From JBBDLF01 sp040879025 (GTDB lineage: Bacteria; Pseudomonadota; Gammaproteobacteria; Pseudomonadales; Pseudohongiellaceae): a stretch of DNA of 64,000 nucleotides. The translations under genes and the position numbers were made by a program. The stretch covers positions 62,001-126,000 of the forward strand of contig JBBDLF010000012.1 in NCBI GenBank assembly GCA_040879025.1, given 5' to 3'. Positions within the stretch are counted from its first letter, which is position 1; every line of letters starts with the position of its first letter. Below the pieces are notes generated by a model. It did not search any database, was not told the origin of the DNA, and saw nothing but the letters and a program-made list of their open reading frames with translations. Shown piece by piece: positions 33,916 through 41,876 of this stretch.

Positions 33916-34461
33916 TCAGGAGGTGGCGATCTCTACTCTCCGGTTTTGCTGGTAAGCAGCTTCGTTTGAACCACTGACAGCGGGTTGCTCCTCACCGTAG
34001 CTGACTATCTCTATCTGGGAGCGGGCGGCTCCGTTCACGATCAGAAAATCCTGGATATTCTGAGCGCGTCGCTCGCCCAGCGCAATATTGTATTCCCTGG
34101 TGCCGCGCTCATCGGCGTGGCCCTCCAGTCGAATCCGCTTGCCAGGATTGGCGGCCAGATCCCTCGCGTGCATCGTCAACACTTCGCGGTCGGCATCGCG
34201 AAATTCCGCAACATCGAAATCGAAATAGAACACTGTCGTTTCCAGCGCGGCACGACGCATGCGTTCCTCGGCTTCCGCGGCGCGGGCGCGCGCTTCTTCC
34301 TCCAATTGCCGGGTTCTCTCAGTGGTGGCATCGATGCCCGAGGTTTCGCTGGTTTCAGTGCCGGTGGTTTCGGCCTCTTCGTCACCAGTGGAAGAACAGG
34401 CAGCCACTCCCAGCAACGCCAGCAAAAGGAAACTGATTTTAATAAACCGATTGAATTTCAT
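33916..34461 (-). CDS. OmpA-domain lipoprotein (Pal-like)
   Basis: A 181-residue lipoprotein: signal ISFLLLALLGVAAC with cysteine as lipid site, a linker rich in Thr, Glu and Ala (about 23-75, coiled-coil-like EEEARARAAEAEERM), then the OmpA/Pal peptidoglycan-binding domain with VFYFDFD, RLEGHADERGTREYNIALGERRA and YGEEQPAVSGSNEAAYQQNRRVEI. The aspartate and arginine that hold diaminopimelate are present. It should tether the outer membrane to peptidoglycan. The tol-pal operon genes (tolQRAB, cpoB) are not beside it, so this may be a second Pal-like protein rather than the housekeeping one. Confidence 0.88.
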   Translation of the reverse strand: MKFNRFIKISFLLLALLGVAACSSTGDEEAETTGTETSETSGIDATTERTRQLEEEARARAAEAEERMRRAALETTVFYFDFDVAEFRDADREVLTMHARDLAANPGKRIRLEGHADERGTREYNIALGERRAQNIQDFLIVNGAARSQIEIVSYGEEQPAVSGSNEAAYQQNRRVEIATS

Positions 34462-34935
34462 GGTGACTCCTTGAACTGCATGCGCTGATTGGTTGATTTA
34501 ACGCAGATTTTGATGGGGCGTAGCATAACTCAACTTCTCGTATAAATCCATCAAACTCCGAAAAACCCCGGGGTTTCAGACCCTTGCTCCCGGGGGCGCG
34601 AAACGTGGACTCTTGGTTCCAGAACAAGCACAGGAAACACTTTTGACCGGATTTCGCCCCGGGGGGGCTTTCTGTCATCCGGTCGCAGTCAGATCCAGCT
34701 CGTGTGGCGGAAACTTTCAGGGATTTGCCGAGTCAACGGCCCCTATGTGACTAGCTGTCACCACAGATAGAACACTTGTTCGATTTTTTGTTTATCTGTC
34801 TGCTCGAAAAATGTTAAAGTTCCGTCCCTGAAGAGGTAAGGGTACGGAACCCGTGAGTTTCAGCCTTAACGTCTTCCGCTTTATTTCCAACAGACACCAG
34901 AACCGTCTATTGCCGGCCCCGCCGAGGAGACTGCA
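34462..34935. other. Intergenic region upstream of pal-like and acyl-CoA dehydrogenase genes
   Basis: A 474-base stretch with no gene. It holds three GC palindromes within about 100 bases: the perfect AAACCCCGGGGTTT (34563-34576), CCCGGG at about 34589, and a GCCCC-GGGGGGC hairpin near 34656. It also holds GAACACTTGTTC (34770-34781), an inverted repeat 155 bases before the acyl-CoA dehydrogenase start. One or more could serve as terminator or operator. Confidence 0.5.
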
Positions 34936-36135
34936 GTGAATGCTGATTTTACGCCTGAGGAACTGAAGTTCCAGCAGGAAGTGCGAGAGTTCCTGGAGAA
35001 TGAATTTCCTGCTGATATCAGGGCCAAGGTGGACAACAATATCCACATGGGCAAGGAAGACTTCATCCGCTGGCAGAAAATCCTCTATAAGAAAGGCTGG
35101 GCTGCGCCCAACTGGCCGGTAGAATACGGCGGCACTGGCTGGACATCCATACAAAAATACATTTTCGCCATGGAGATGGGCCTGGCAGGGGCTCCGGAGC
35201 CGATTCCGTTCGGAACGAAAATGGTTGCCCCCATTATCATGGCGTACGGCACCGAGGAACAGAAGAGGCGTTTTCTGCCGGATATTCTGGCCAGTAACGT
35301 GTGGTGGTGTCAGGGATACTCCGAGCCGAATGCCGGCTCGGATCTTGCCTCGCTCAAAACCAGCGCCATACGCGAGGGGGACGAGTACGTTGTCAACGGC
35401 ACCAAAACCTGGAATACGTACGGCCACTATGCCGACTGGATATTCTGCCTGGTTCGCACCGACAATACCGCCAAACCCCAGGAAGGGATCAGTTTCCTTC
35501 TGATTGACCTGAAAACACCCGGCATCTCCATGGCCCCTATTTACCTGCTGGACGGTCACACCGAAGTCAATGAAATCTTTTTTGACAATGTCCGGGTTCC
35601 GGCAGAAAACCTGGTAGGTGAAGAAAACCAGGGCTGGACCTACGCCAAGGTTTTGTTAACTCACGAACGTACCAATATCGCAGGCGTGCCCCGATCAAAA
35701 CGCAAGCTGTCGTGGATAAAGCGGGAAGCGGCAAACTGCGACGATGGCTATGGCAGCAACCTGATGGAGAACCCGGTGTTCAGAAAAAAGGTGGCGGAAG
35801 CGGAAATACAGCTACTGGCCCTCGAGTACGCGGAACTTCGTACTCTGGCGGCTCTCAGCACGGGCAAGGCACCCGGGCCCGAGTCATCCATTCTCAAACT
35901 GGTTGGAACCGAGACCGCCCAGGCACTTGATGAGTTGAGCCTGGAAATTGCCGGCTACCATGGATTACCGTTTGCTCCGGAACAATTCGAACCGGGTTTT
36001 GAGGGAGAGCCGATCGGTCCCGGCAGTCTGGCGTCATCAGCCCTTACCTATTTTAACAACCGGAAATTGTCAATTTTCGGTGGCACCAACGAAATCCAGA
36101 AGAACATCATTTGCAAGGCGGTTCTTGGTTTATAA
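34936..36135 (+). CDS. Acyl-CoA dehydrogenase
   Basis: A 399-residue flavoenzyme. Family signatures: WPVEYGGTGW, WCQGYSEPNAGSDLASL in the FAD/substrate region, VVNGTKTWNTYGHYADWIFCL, EIFFDNVRVPAENLVG, and the C-terminal LSIFGGTNEIQKNII. It introduces a double bond at C2-C3 of an acyl-CoA and passes electrons to ETF. The first of a run of four same-strand genes with gaps of 46, 11 and 21 bases, ending with a phosphotransferase-fold protein; the group looks like a dedicated acyl-CoA catabolic operon. The GTG start follows GAGGAG. Chain length or ring specificity is unknown; such pairs also act on pimeloyl-, steroid- or terpenoid-CoA. Confidence 0.92.
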   Translation: MNADFTPEELKFQQEVREFLENEFPADIRAKVDNNIHMGKEDFIRWQKILYKKGWAAPNWPVEYGGTGWTSIQKYIFAMEMGLAGAPEPIPFGTKMVAPIIMAYGTEEQKRRFLPDILASNVWWCQGYSEPNAGSDLASLKTSAIREGDEYVVNGTKTWNTYGHYADWIFCLVRTDNTAKPQEGISFLLIDLKTPGISMAPIYLLDGHTEVNEIFFDNVRVPAENLVGEENQGWTYAKVLLTHERTNIAGVPRSKRKLSWIKREAANCDDGYGSNLMENPVFRKKVAEAEIQLLALEYAELRTLAALSTGKAPGPESSILKLVGTETAQALDELSLEIAGYHGLPFAPEQFEPGFEGEPIGPGSLASSALTYFNNRKLSIFGGTNEIQKNIICKAVLGL

Positions 36136-36181
36136 ATAATCCTGTTAATGGGTTTGCATCGGCAGTAAGAGAGGAAACACA

Positions 36182-37312
36182 GTGGATTTTTCATTTACCG
36201 AAGAACACCTCATGCTGAAAGATAGCGTGCAGAAGTTCATCAAGCGCAGTTACGATTTCGAAACGCGTGGCAAAATCATTGCAAGTGCCAAGGGTTTCAG
36301 CGAGAAAAACTGGAATACCTTTGCTGAACTGGGCTGGCTGAGCGTTCCGTTCAGCGAAGAAGACGGCGGATTCGGGGGTCGCGTTGTCGACCTGCTGGTC
36401 TTGATGCAGGAATTCGGCCGGGCCATGATAGTGGAACCGTTTGTCGCCACAGCGATATTCAGCGGCGGTCTCCTCAGCCGGCTGGGAAGCCGGGAACAAA
36501 AGCAGCAATTCATCCCCGCTGTCATTGAAGGCAAGCTGCAACTGGCCTGTGCGTTTGCCGAATCCGCTGCTCGCTATAATCCGGCATCCGTTGAAACCAC
36601 CGCAACGGCTGAGGGTGACGGCTACCTGTTGAATGGCAACAAAATCGCCGTGCTCAATGGTGCCGCCGCTGATTACGTGCTGGTGACGGCACGCACCGGC
36701 GGCAACTCGCGGGATAGAAAGGGCATTTCCCTGTTTCTTGTTCCAGCCACGGCATCGGGTTTGAAAAAACGCGCCTATACCAATATTGACGGGCAACAGG
36801 CGGCGGAAATCAGCCTGAATTCGGTGAAAGTTTCCGCCACCGACAGGTTGGGTGATGAAGGTGAGGTGATTACCGAGCTGGAAGCCGTCATCGACGAAGT
36901 CAGTGTTGCCTTGTGCGCCGAAGCGGTCGGCGCGATGGAGGTTTTGCTGCAGAAAACCGTGGAATACAGCAAAACCCGCAACCAGTTTGGTACGGCCATT
37001 GGTACGTTTCAGGCCCTGCAACATCGCATGGTCGACATGTTTGTCGAATGCGAGCTGGCTAAATCCATCGTCATGATGGCCGCGATGAAACTCGACAGCA
37101 GTGATCAGGAGTGCAGGTCACAGGCGGTCTCGGCAGCCAAGAGCCGGGTCGGGCTGGCAATGCGGCGTGTCGGTCAGGAAGCCGTTCAGTTGCACGGTGG
37201 TATCGGCGTTACCGACGAACTGGACGTGGGTCACCTGTTCAAACGTATCACTGCAATAGAACAGGAATTTGGTACCACCGACTTTCATACCGCCCGATTC
37301 TCGGGTGGCTGA
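36182..37312 (+). CDS. Acyl-CoA dehydrogenase (second, divergent subunit-like)
   Basis: A 376-residue member of the acyl-CoA dehydrogenase family, more divergent than its neighbour. Visible: WLSVPFSEEDGGFGG, LACAFAESAARYNPASV in place of the usual T-E-P-x-A-G-S-D motif, NGNKIAVLNGAAADYVLV, and the C-terminal QEAVQLHGGIGVTDELDVGHLFKR. The missing acidic and serine residues in the middle motif suggest it may pair with the upstream enzyme as a heteromer (known for steroid-degrading alpha2beta2 dehydrogenases) rather than act alone. GTG start after GAGG. Heteromer formation is inference from adjacency and divergence. Confidence 0.88.
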   Translation: MDFSFTEEHLMLKDSVQKFIKRSYDFETRGKIIASAKGFSEKNWNTFAELGWLSVPFSEEDGGFGGRVVDLLVLMQEFGRAMIVEPFVATAIFSGGLLSRLGSREQKQQFIPAVIEGKLQLACAFAESAARYNPASVETTATAEGDGYLLNGNKIAVLNGAAADYVLVTARTGGNSRDRKGISLFLVPATASGLKKRAYTNIDGQQAAEISLNSVKVSATDRLGDEGEVITELEAVIDEVSVALCAEAVGAMEVLLQKTVEYSKTRNQFGTAIGTFQALQHRMVDMFVECELAKSIVMMAAMKLDSSDQECRSQAVSAAKSRVGLAMRRVGQEAVQLHGGIGVTDELDVGHLFKRITAIEQEFGTTDFHTARFSGG

Positions 37313-37323
37313 CCGTTGTCGTC

Positions 37324-38034
37324 ATGAGCGAACTCATCTTTGTGCGCCACGGACAAGCGACTTTCGGCGAGGATTCCTATGACAAGTTGAGCACGACAGG
37401 TCACGAACAGGTGAAACACCTGTCGAGCCACTGGCTCGCCCTTGGCGAACAATTTGATTGTATCTACAGTGGCAGCCTGCGCCGTCAAATCGAAACCGCC
37501 GACAGGCTGATGAGCCACATCAAGGACGCCCCTGAAGGTTCACTCATTCATCCGGGGTTCAATGAATACCCCGGAGATCCCCTGATTCGCGTTTATCTGC
37601 GCGACCACGGCGTCGGCGACGGACATCCCGACAGTTTGCGCCTGCCAATCGTCGAAGAGCGGCTTTTTCAGAAGGTTTTTGAATCCGCGGCAGGACGCTG
37701 GATAAAAGACGAGCTGCTGCCCAACGGTGAAGACAGCGACTTCGAAACGTATCGCCAGTTTCAGCAACGGGTTCACGGAGCCATCGACGAACTGATGACG
37801 CGCCACCAGCGGGGCAGTCGGGTTGTGGTCGCCACTTCCGGTGGCGTTATCGCCTTGGCATTGCAACGGGTGTTGGGGTTTTCCGACGAACAGGTCATAG
37901 CGACCAACTGGATGGTCTATAACAGTTCCGTTACCCGCATCCGCTACGGCAATGGCAAGATCTCACTGACGGGATTCAACGGACTTGCGCATTTGGAAAA
38001 ACCGGAGCTGCGTCATATGATTACGTTCCGATAA
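37324..38034 (+). CDS. Histidine phosphatase family protein
   Basis: A 236-residue phosphoglycerate-mutase-like protein. It has the phospho-histidine loop FVRHGQATFG at the N terminus, SGSLRRQIETADRL, and VVATSGGVIALALQRVL in the C-terminal half, where the second catalytic histidine is normally found in this fold but is replaced by serine/glycine here (SGG in place of SHG). That substitution may weaken activity or shift the donor residue. It starts 11 bases after the second acyl-CoA dehydrogenase and lies within the catabolic operon. The true substrate, possibly a phosphorylated or CoA-derived intermediate, is unknown. The start is ATG 37324 with no strong ribosome site. Confidence 0.85.
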   Translation: MSELIFVRHGQATFGEDSYDKLSTTGHEQVKHLSSHWLALGEQFDCIYSGSLRRQIETADRLMSHIKDAPEGSLIHPGFNEYPGDPLIRVYLRDHGVGDGHPDSLRLPIVEERLFQKVFESAAGRWIKDELLPNGEDSDFETYRQFQQRVHGAIDELMTRHQRGSRVVVATSGGVIALALQRVLGFSDEQVIATNWMVYNSSVTRIRYGNGKISLTGFNGLAHLEKPELRHMITFR

Positions 38035-38055
38035 ACCGGCGGCAGGAAACCAGAC

Positions 38056-39135
38056 GTGGCAGACCGACAATTGCTCGACAAGGTAGAAGACGTAAGGGAC
38101 GGTGAAGAACTGGACCTGGATGCGCTCAGAGCCTATCTCGAACCCGTGCTGGGCGCCGGTGCGGGCAATCTCACCGTGAAACAGTTCCCCGGTGGCTTCT
38201 CCAACCTGACCTATTTGCTCAGTAGTGGCAACGACCGATGGGTATTGCGGCGTCCTCCCTTCGGCAGCAAGGTGAAATCCGCTCATGACATGGCGCGGGA
38301 GTTCAGAATTCTTTCCGCGCTACAGGGAGTGTATCCCTATGGTCCCCGCCCGATTCATTTCTGCGACGACCGGAGCGTCCTCGGCTGTGATTTCTATCTG
38401 ATGGACTATATTGCAGGGCTGGTCATCCGCAGGGAGTATCCTCCGGGCCTGAACCTGTCTCCCGATCAAGTGCGGCGGCAATTTCAGCAACTGTACGATG
38501 TACTGGGACACCTGCACTCCATACCGCTTGACGCGGCCGGGCTGGAAAACTTTGGCAGACCCGTCGGTTATGTCACGCGCCAGGTTGAGGGCTGGAGCAA
38601 ACGGTTTGTCAACGCGGTCACTCCCGATGCGCCTGACTTTGACGCGATCATGCAATGGTTGCATGACAATATGCCGCCGGAAAGTGCCCAGGCCAGCGTG
38701 ATTCACAATGACTATAAAATGGACAACGTAATCTGGTCTTTGGAGGATCCGCTCAGCATCATCGGAGTGCTCGACTGGGAAATGGCAACCGTAGGTGACC
38801 CGCTGATGGATTTGGGCTGTACCCTGGGATACTGGGTGGAAGCCGGCGACCCTGAACACCACCGCAAGTTCCGCACAATGCCCAGCGATACCGATGGCGC
38901 ACCCACCCGCAGGGAAATCATGGACCGGTTCAGTGAGAAAACCGGGCTGGCCATGGACAATTTCCCTTTTTATTTTTGTTTCGGTCTGTTTCGACTCGCT
39001 GTCATCGGTCAGCAGATCTATTACCGTTACTATCACGGCTACACCACAGATCAGCGGTTTGCCACCATGGTGGACAAGGCCGACAGCCTGAAGGCCATGT
39101 GCGACAGCGTAATCAGCGGCCAGATCAAAAGCTGA
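38056..39135 (+). CDS. Phosphotransferase family protein (APH/ACAD10-like kinase)
   Basis: A 359-residue protein with the aminoglycoside phosphotransferase/choline kinase fold. It shows FPGGFSNLTYLL (nucleotide loop), WVLRRPPFG with the ATP lysine region, the catalytic loop VIHNDYKMDNVIW (HxDxxxxN), and the metal motif GVLDWEMATVGDPLMDLG. Members next to acyl-CoA dehydrogenases, like the human ACAD10/11 kinase domain, phosphorylate 4-hydroxyacyl-CoAs so that a dehydrogenase-like partner can eliminate phosphate. The setting here with two dehydrogenases and a phosphatase fits 4-hydroxy fatty acid or lactone catabolism (inference). It ends one base before the convergent AEC transporter gene. Confidence 0.88.
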   Translation: MADRQLLDKVEDVRDGEELDLDALRAYLEPVLGAGAGNLTVKQFPGGFSNLTYLLSSGNDRWVLRRPPFGSKVKSAHDMAREFRILSALQGVYPYGPRPIHFCDDRSVLGCDFYLMDYIAGLVIRREYPPGLNLSPDQVRRQFQQLYDVLGHLHSIPLDAAGLENFGRPVGYVTRQVEGWSKRFVNAVTPDAPDFDAIMQWLHDNMPPESAQASVIHNDYKMDNVIWSLEDPLSIIGVLDWEMATVGDPLMDLGCTLGYWVEAGDPEHHRKFRTMPSDTDGAPTRREIMDRFSEKTGLAMDNFPFYFCFGLFRLAVIGQQIYYRYYHGYTTDQRFATMVDKADSLKAMCDSVISGQIKS

Positions 39136-39136
39136 T

Positions 39137-40069
39137 TCACGCGCCGGTCAGCAACCACAACAAGACAGAAATGGTGACGATGCTGCTGAGGGCGGAAATC
39201 AAAGACCCCGCGGCCACCGCCGCGTGAGCGCATTGATACCGGTTGGCGAATACATAAGCGCTTATTCCCACCGGCATGGCCGAACCCAGCACTCCCACCG
39301 TTGCCCACAGCGGATCTACGTTGAACAATACAAACAGCGTGAACCACACCGCCGCGGGCAACATGACAATCTTCATCACGCTCATCACAATCGCCGGCAG
39401 AACCTGATCGCGCACATGGTATTGCCGCAGGGAAGTGCCGAGTACAAAAAGCGAAGCGGGAATGGCGGCTTGCGAAAGCAACTCAATGCTGTCGAACAAC
39501 GGGTTCCAGATTGCAATGCCGGCAAGGTTGACCGTCAGTCCCAGAATCAGGCTCGCGGTAATGGGGCTGCTCATCAGTTGTCGCAGCAGTTTTCCGACCG
39601 TCTTCACGACCGTGTCGGTGGACAGGTGTTCTCGTTCGCCGGTGATTGTGCCGACGGTAAACAGCACCAGATTCTGTACCGAAATAATTAAAAAAAGCGG
39701 AACCAGCGCTTCCTCACCAAGAGCCTGCGCAACGATGGGAATACCGACGATGGTTGTGTTCGAGTAAGCGCTGCCCATCGCAAATACGCTTTGCTCCTTG
39801 TGGCCATAGGCGAACCAGTGCTTACCCAGAACGACTGCAAGGGCATAGACCCCAAGCGCGGCGAGATAGTATCCGGCGAGAAACTTCAGGCCCTCATCCA
39901 GGCCGATATCGGAGCGCGCGGTACTGACAAACAGCAGGCAGGGAGTGAGCACATTGAACGTAAAGCGGGCGAGAGTGTCACAATCGCCGCTGGTGAACAG
40001 GCGAAAGCGAGCCGCGCTGTAACCGGCCGTTGCGATGGACAACACTGGAAATAATACCGAAAAAATCAT
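39137..40069 (-). CDS. AEC family (auxin efflux carrier-type) transporter
   Basis: A 310-residue membrane protein with about ten hydrophobic helices in two repeats of five, as in bile/arsenite/riboflavin-like and AEC carriers. Hallmarks: RFTFNVLTPCLLF, GSAYSNTTIVGIPIVAQALG (the polar crossover with NTxxxGIP), and GSAMPVGISAYVFANRY in the second repeat. AEC proteins move organic acids or signalling metabolites. It is convergent with the phosphotransferase gene and divergent from the SDR gene. Substrate unknown; relation to the catabolic cluster is plausible but not shown. Confidence 0.88.
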   Translation of the reverse strand: MIFSVLFPVLSIATAGYSAARFRLFTSGDCDTLARFTFNVLTPCLLFVSTARSDIGLDEGLKFLAGYYLAALGVYALAVVLGKHWFAYGHKEQSVFAMGSAYSNTTIVGIPIVAQALGEEALVPLFLIISVQNLVLFTVGTITGEREHLSTDTVVKTVGKLLRQLMSSPITASLILGLTVNLAGIAIWNPLFDSIELLSQAAIPASLFVLGTSLRQYHVRDQVLPAIVMSVMKIVMLPAAVWFTLFVLFNVDPLWATVGVLGSAMPVGISAYVFANRYQCAHAAVAAGSLISALSSIVTISVLLWLLTGA

Positions 40070-40188
40070 AACGCCCGTGACTGGTCTTCAATCGGGCGGA
40101 GAGAATACTCTCCTGTCATGCGGTTGGCAAATGCACTTCGTTTGCAGCCAGGCGCTTTTCTTGACCCGCTCGGTGAGATCGCGTACTT

Positions 40189-40230
40189 TCGGCTCTCGAG
40201 CCGAGAGGGGGGCCGACGGCACCAGTGCCG
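40189..40230. repeat. Two adjacent perfect hairpins in the AEC/SDR intergenic region
   Basis: TCGGCTC-TC-GAGCCGA (40189-40204) and CGGCAC-CA-GTGCCG (40217-40230) are perfect inverted repeats with two-base loops, 12 bases apart. They lie between the AEC start and the SDR start (40070-40268). They could be operator sites or a bidirectional RNA hairpin; no T-run follows. Confidence 0.55.
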
Positions 40231-40268
40231 ACGGGATTGCAGTGAATCAAGAGGATGAAGGCGGGCGC

Positions 40269-41060
40269 ATGAGTTTCAGAATTGATGAATTGTTCGCGGT
40301 CAGCGGCAAAGTGGCCGTGGTCACGGGGGGCTCCCGTGGCATAGGCCGGATGATCGCCGAAGGGTATGTGGCCAATGGCGTCAAAACCTATATCACCGCC
40401 AGAAAGGCGGAAGCCTGTCTGAAAACCGCCGAGGAACTTTCCGCCACCGGTGAATGCATAGCTCTGCCGGCCGATCTGGCCGGCAGGAAAGGCCGGGAAC
40501 GTTTTGTAGCGGAGATAAGCGAACGGGAATCCAGTCTGGATATTCTGGTCAATAATGCCGGCGCGGCCTGGGGCGCGGCATTTGACGAATACCCCGAAGA
40601 AGGCTATGACAAGGTCATGGATATTAACGTCAAGGCTGTATTCATGCTGACTCGCGACCTGTTGCCATTGCTGTTGAAAAATGCCGACCCTGATGAACCG
40701 CGCCGGGTTATCAATATCGGCTCCATAGACGGTCTGCGGGTTTCTTCCACGGACAATTTTGCATACGGCGCCAGCAAGGCGGCGGTGCATTTTTTGACAA
40801 AAAACCTGGCTGTGCGCCTGGGGCCACGTGGCATCACTGTCAATGCGATTGCTCCCGGTCCTTTCGAAAGCCGCATGATGGCTTACCATCTGGCCAATCA
40901 TCGTGACGAAATAGAGAGTCAGAACCCGCTTGGGCGCATCGGCCATCCCACGGACATGGCAGGGCTGGCGTTGTTCCTGGCATCCGCGGCAGCCAAATAC
41001 ATGAACGGACAGGTCATTGCACTGGACGGTGGGCGCAGTCTGGGATCCGGCCGGTCATAG
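40269..41060 (+). CDS. Short-chain dehydrogenase/reductase
   Basis: A 263-residue SDR. Motifs in order: TGGSRGIG cofactor loop, an NAD(P) discriminating TARKAEAC segment, NNAGAAWG, INIGSIDG with the catalytic serine, YGASK (YxxxK) and NAIAPGPFES, then GQVIALDGG near the end. It resembles 3-oxoacyl reductase and RhlG-like enzymes (DLLPLLLKNA, SIDGLRVSS), which use NADPH. The ATG at 40269 was taken; the frame is open upstream for 78 codons without family character. Its position near the acyl-CoA dehydrogenases suggests a hydroxyacyl or ketoacyl oxidoreductase, but it is not in the same operon. Confidence 0.87.
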   Translation: MSFRIDELFAVSGKVAVVTGGSRGIGRMIAEGYVANGVKTYITARKAEACLKTAEELSATGECIALPADLAGRKGRERFVAEISERESSLDILVNNAGAAWGAAFDEYPEEGYDKVMDINVKAVFMLTRDLLPLLLKNADPDEPRRVINIGSIDGLRVSSTDNFAYGASKAAVHFLTKNLAVRLGPRGITVNAIAPGPFESRMMAYHLANHRDEIESQNPLGRIGHPTDMAGLALFLASAAAKYMNGQVIALDGGRSLGSGRS

Positions 41061-41159
41061 CCGGATCGGGATTGACCGCTGTGTGCCCGCGGTGAAACGG
41101 CTTTGATTCGCGTGGTGCAGATGATACTTTAACCGACACACACCCCAGAGACCCCTCAA

Positions 41160-41876
41160 TTGACTTACCACGCCCACCAGTCACTGCTTCGAAGCGTTGT
41201 TACCTGTGTTGCTTTCGTCAGCGGTTTCGCCATCATGTCCATCGAACTGCTCGGCGGCAGGGTACTGGCGCCCTATTTCGGCAGCAGTGTGTATGTCTGG
41301 GGCAGCATTATCACCGTATTCATGCTGTCCCTGTCGTTCGGGTACCTCTGGGGCGGCCGGCTTTCCATGCGCAACCCCAACCCGGTCAGCTATGCCCTTT
41401 TTTTCATTGTGGCTTCGCTGTGCTGCCTGCCCATCATTCTGGCCGCTGACAGCATCATGGAGCGAATTTTTCTGGCAATTGAAGATCCCCGCTACGGGTC
41501 GCTGCTGGCTTCCATCATGCTGTATTTCCTGCCTATATGCGTCCTCGGCATGGTTTCTCCGTATTCCGTCAGATTGCTGGTGTTACGGGAGAGCCACAGT
41601 GGCCGGGTCGCCGGTCATCTGTATTTCGTATCCACTCTCGGAAGCGCCCTGGGCACCCTGGCCACCTCGTTCTATTTTGTGCTCTGGTTTGAAGTGAATA
41701 CTATTATGTGGGGGCTGGTGGCGGCGTTGCTGTTGGCATCGGCGGCGGTTCTTGCCACCCATTTCCTGTCCCACGAACAGAATCCGGAACAGCTGACAGT
41801 TGTTGAAACCAAGGTGGCTGAAGACCGGATTGCCCAACCCCATCCCAACGAACGCGGTACCCGCAGGAGCGCCTAG
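41160..41876 (+). CDS. Membrane half of a split spermidine-synthase-like protein
   Basis: A 238-residue protein with six or so hydrophobic helices: SVVTCVAFVSGFAIMSIELLGGRVLAPYFG at the N terminus is the diagnostic start of fused-type spermidine synthase-like proteins (the LGGRxLAPYFG motif), and SPYSVRLLVLRESHSGRVAGHLYFVSTLGSALGT completes the pattern. The C-terminal 35 residues are hydrophilic. A TTG at 41160 is the apparent start. The stop TAG overlaps the next gene's GTG by one base, so the methyltransferase-like half is translated from the same mRNA. In many bacteria both halves are one protein. Confidence 0.8.
   Translation: MTYHAHQSLLRSVVTCVAFVSGFAIMSIELLGGRVLAPYFGSSVYVWGSIITVFMLSLSFGYLWGGRLSMRNPNPVSYALFFIVASLCCLPIILAADSIMERIFLAIEDPRYGSLLASIMLYFLPICVLGMVSPYSVRLLVLRESHSGRVAGHLYFVSTLGSALGTLATSFYFVLWFEVNTIMWGLVAALLLASAAVLATHFLSHEQNPEQLTVVETKVAEDRIAQPHPNERGTRRSA

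Noticed and set aside
34770..34781. GAACACTTGTTC as a LexA site
   Set aside because: GAAC-N4-GTTC is the Gram-positive LexA form; gammaproteobacteria use a different box, and no SOS gene is next to it.
36191..37024. 277-residue minus-strand frame opposite the second acyl-CoA dehydrogenase
   Set aside because: Shadow of a real gene.
40116..40946. 276-residue minus-strand frame opposite the SDR
   Set aside because: Shadow; SDR motifs in the plus strand are complete.
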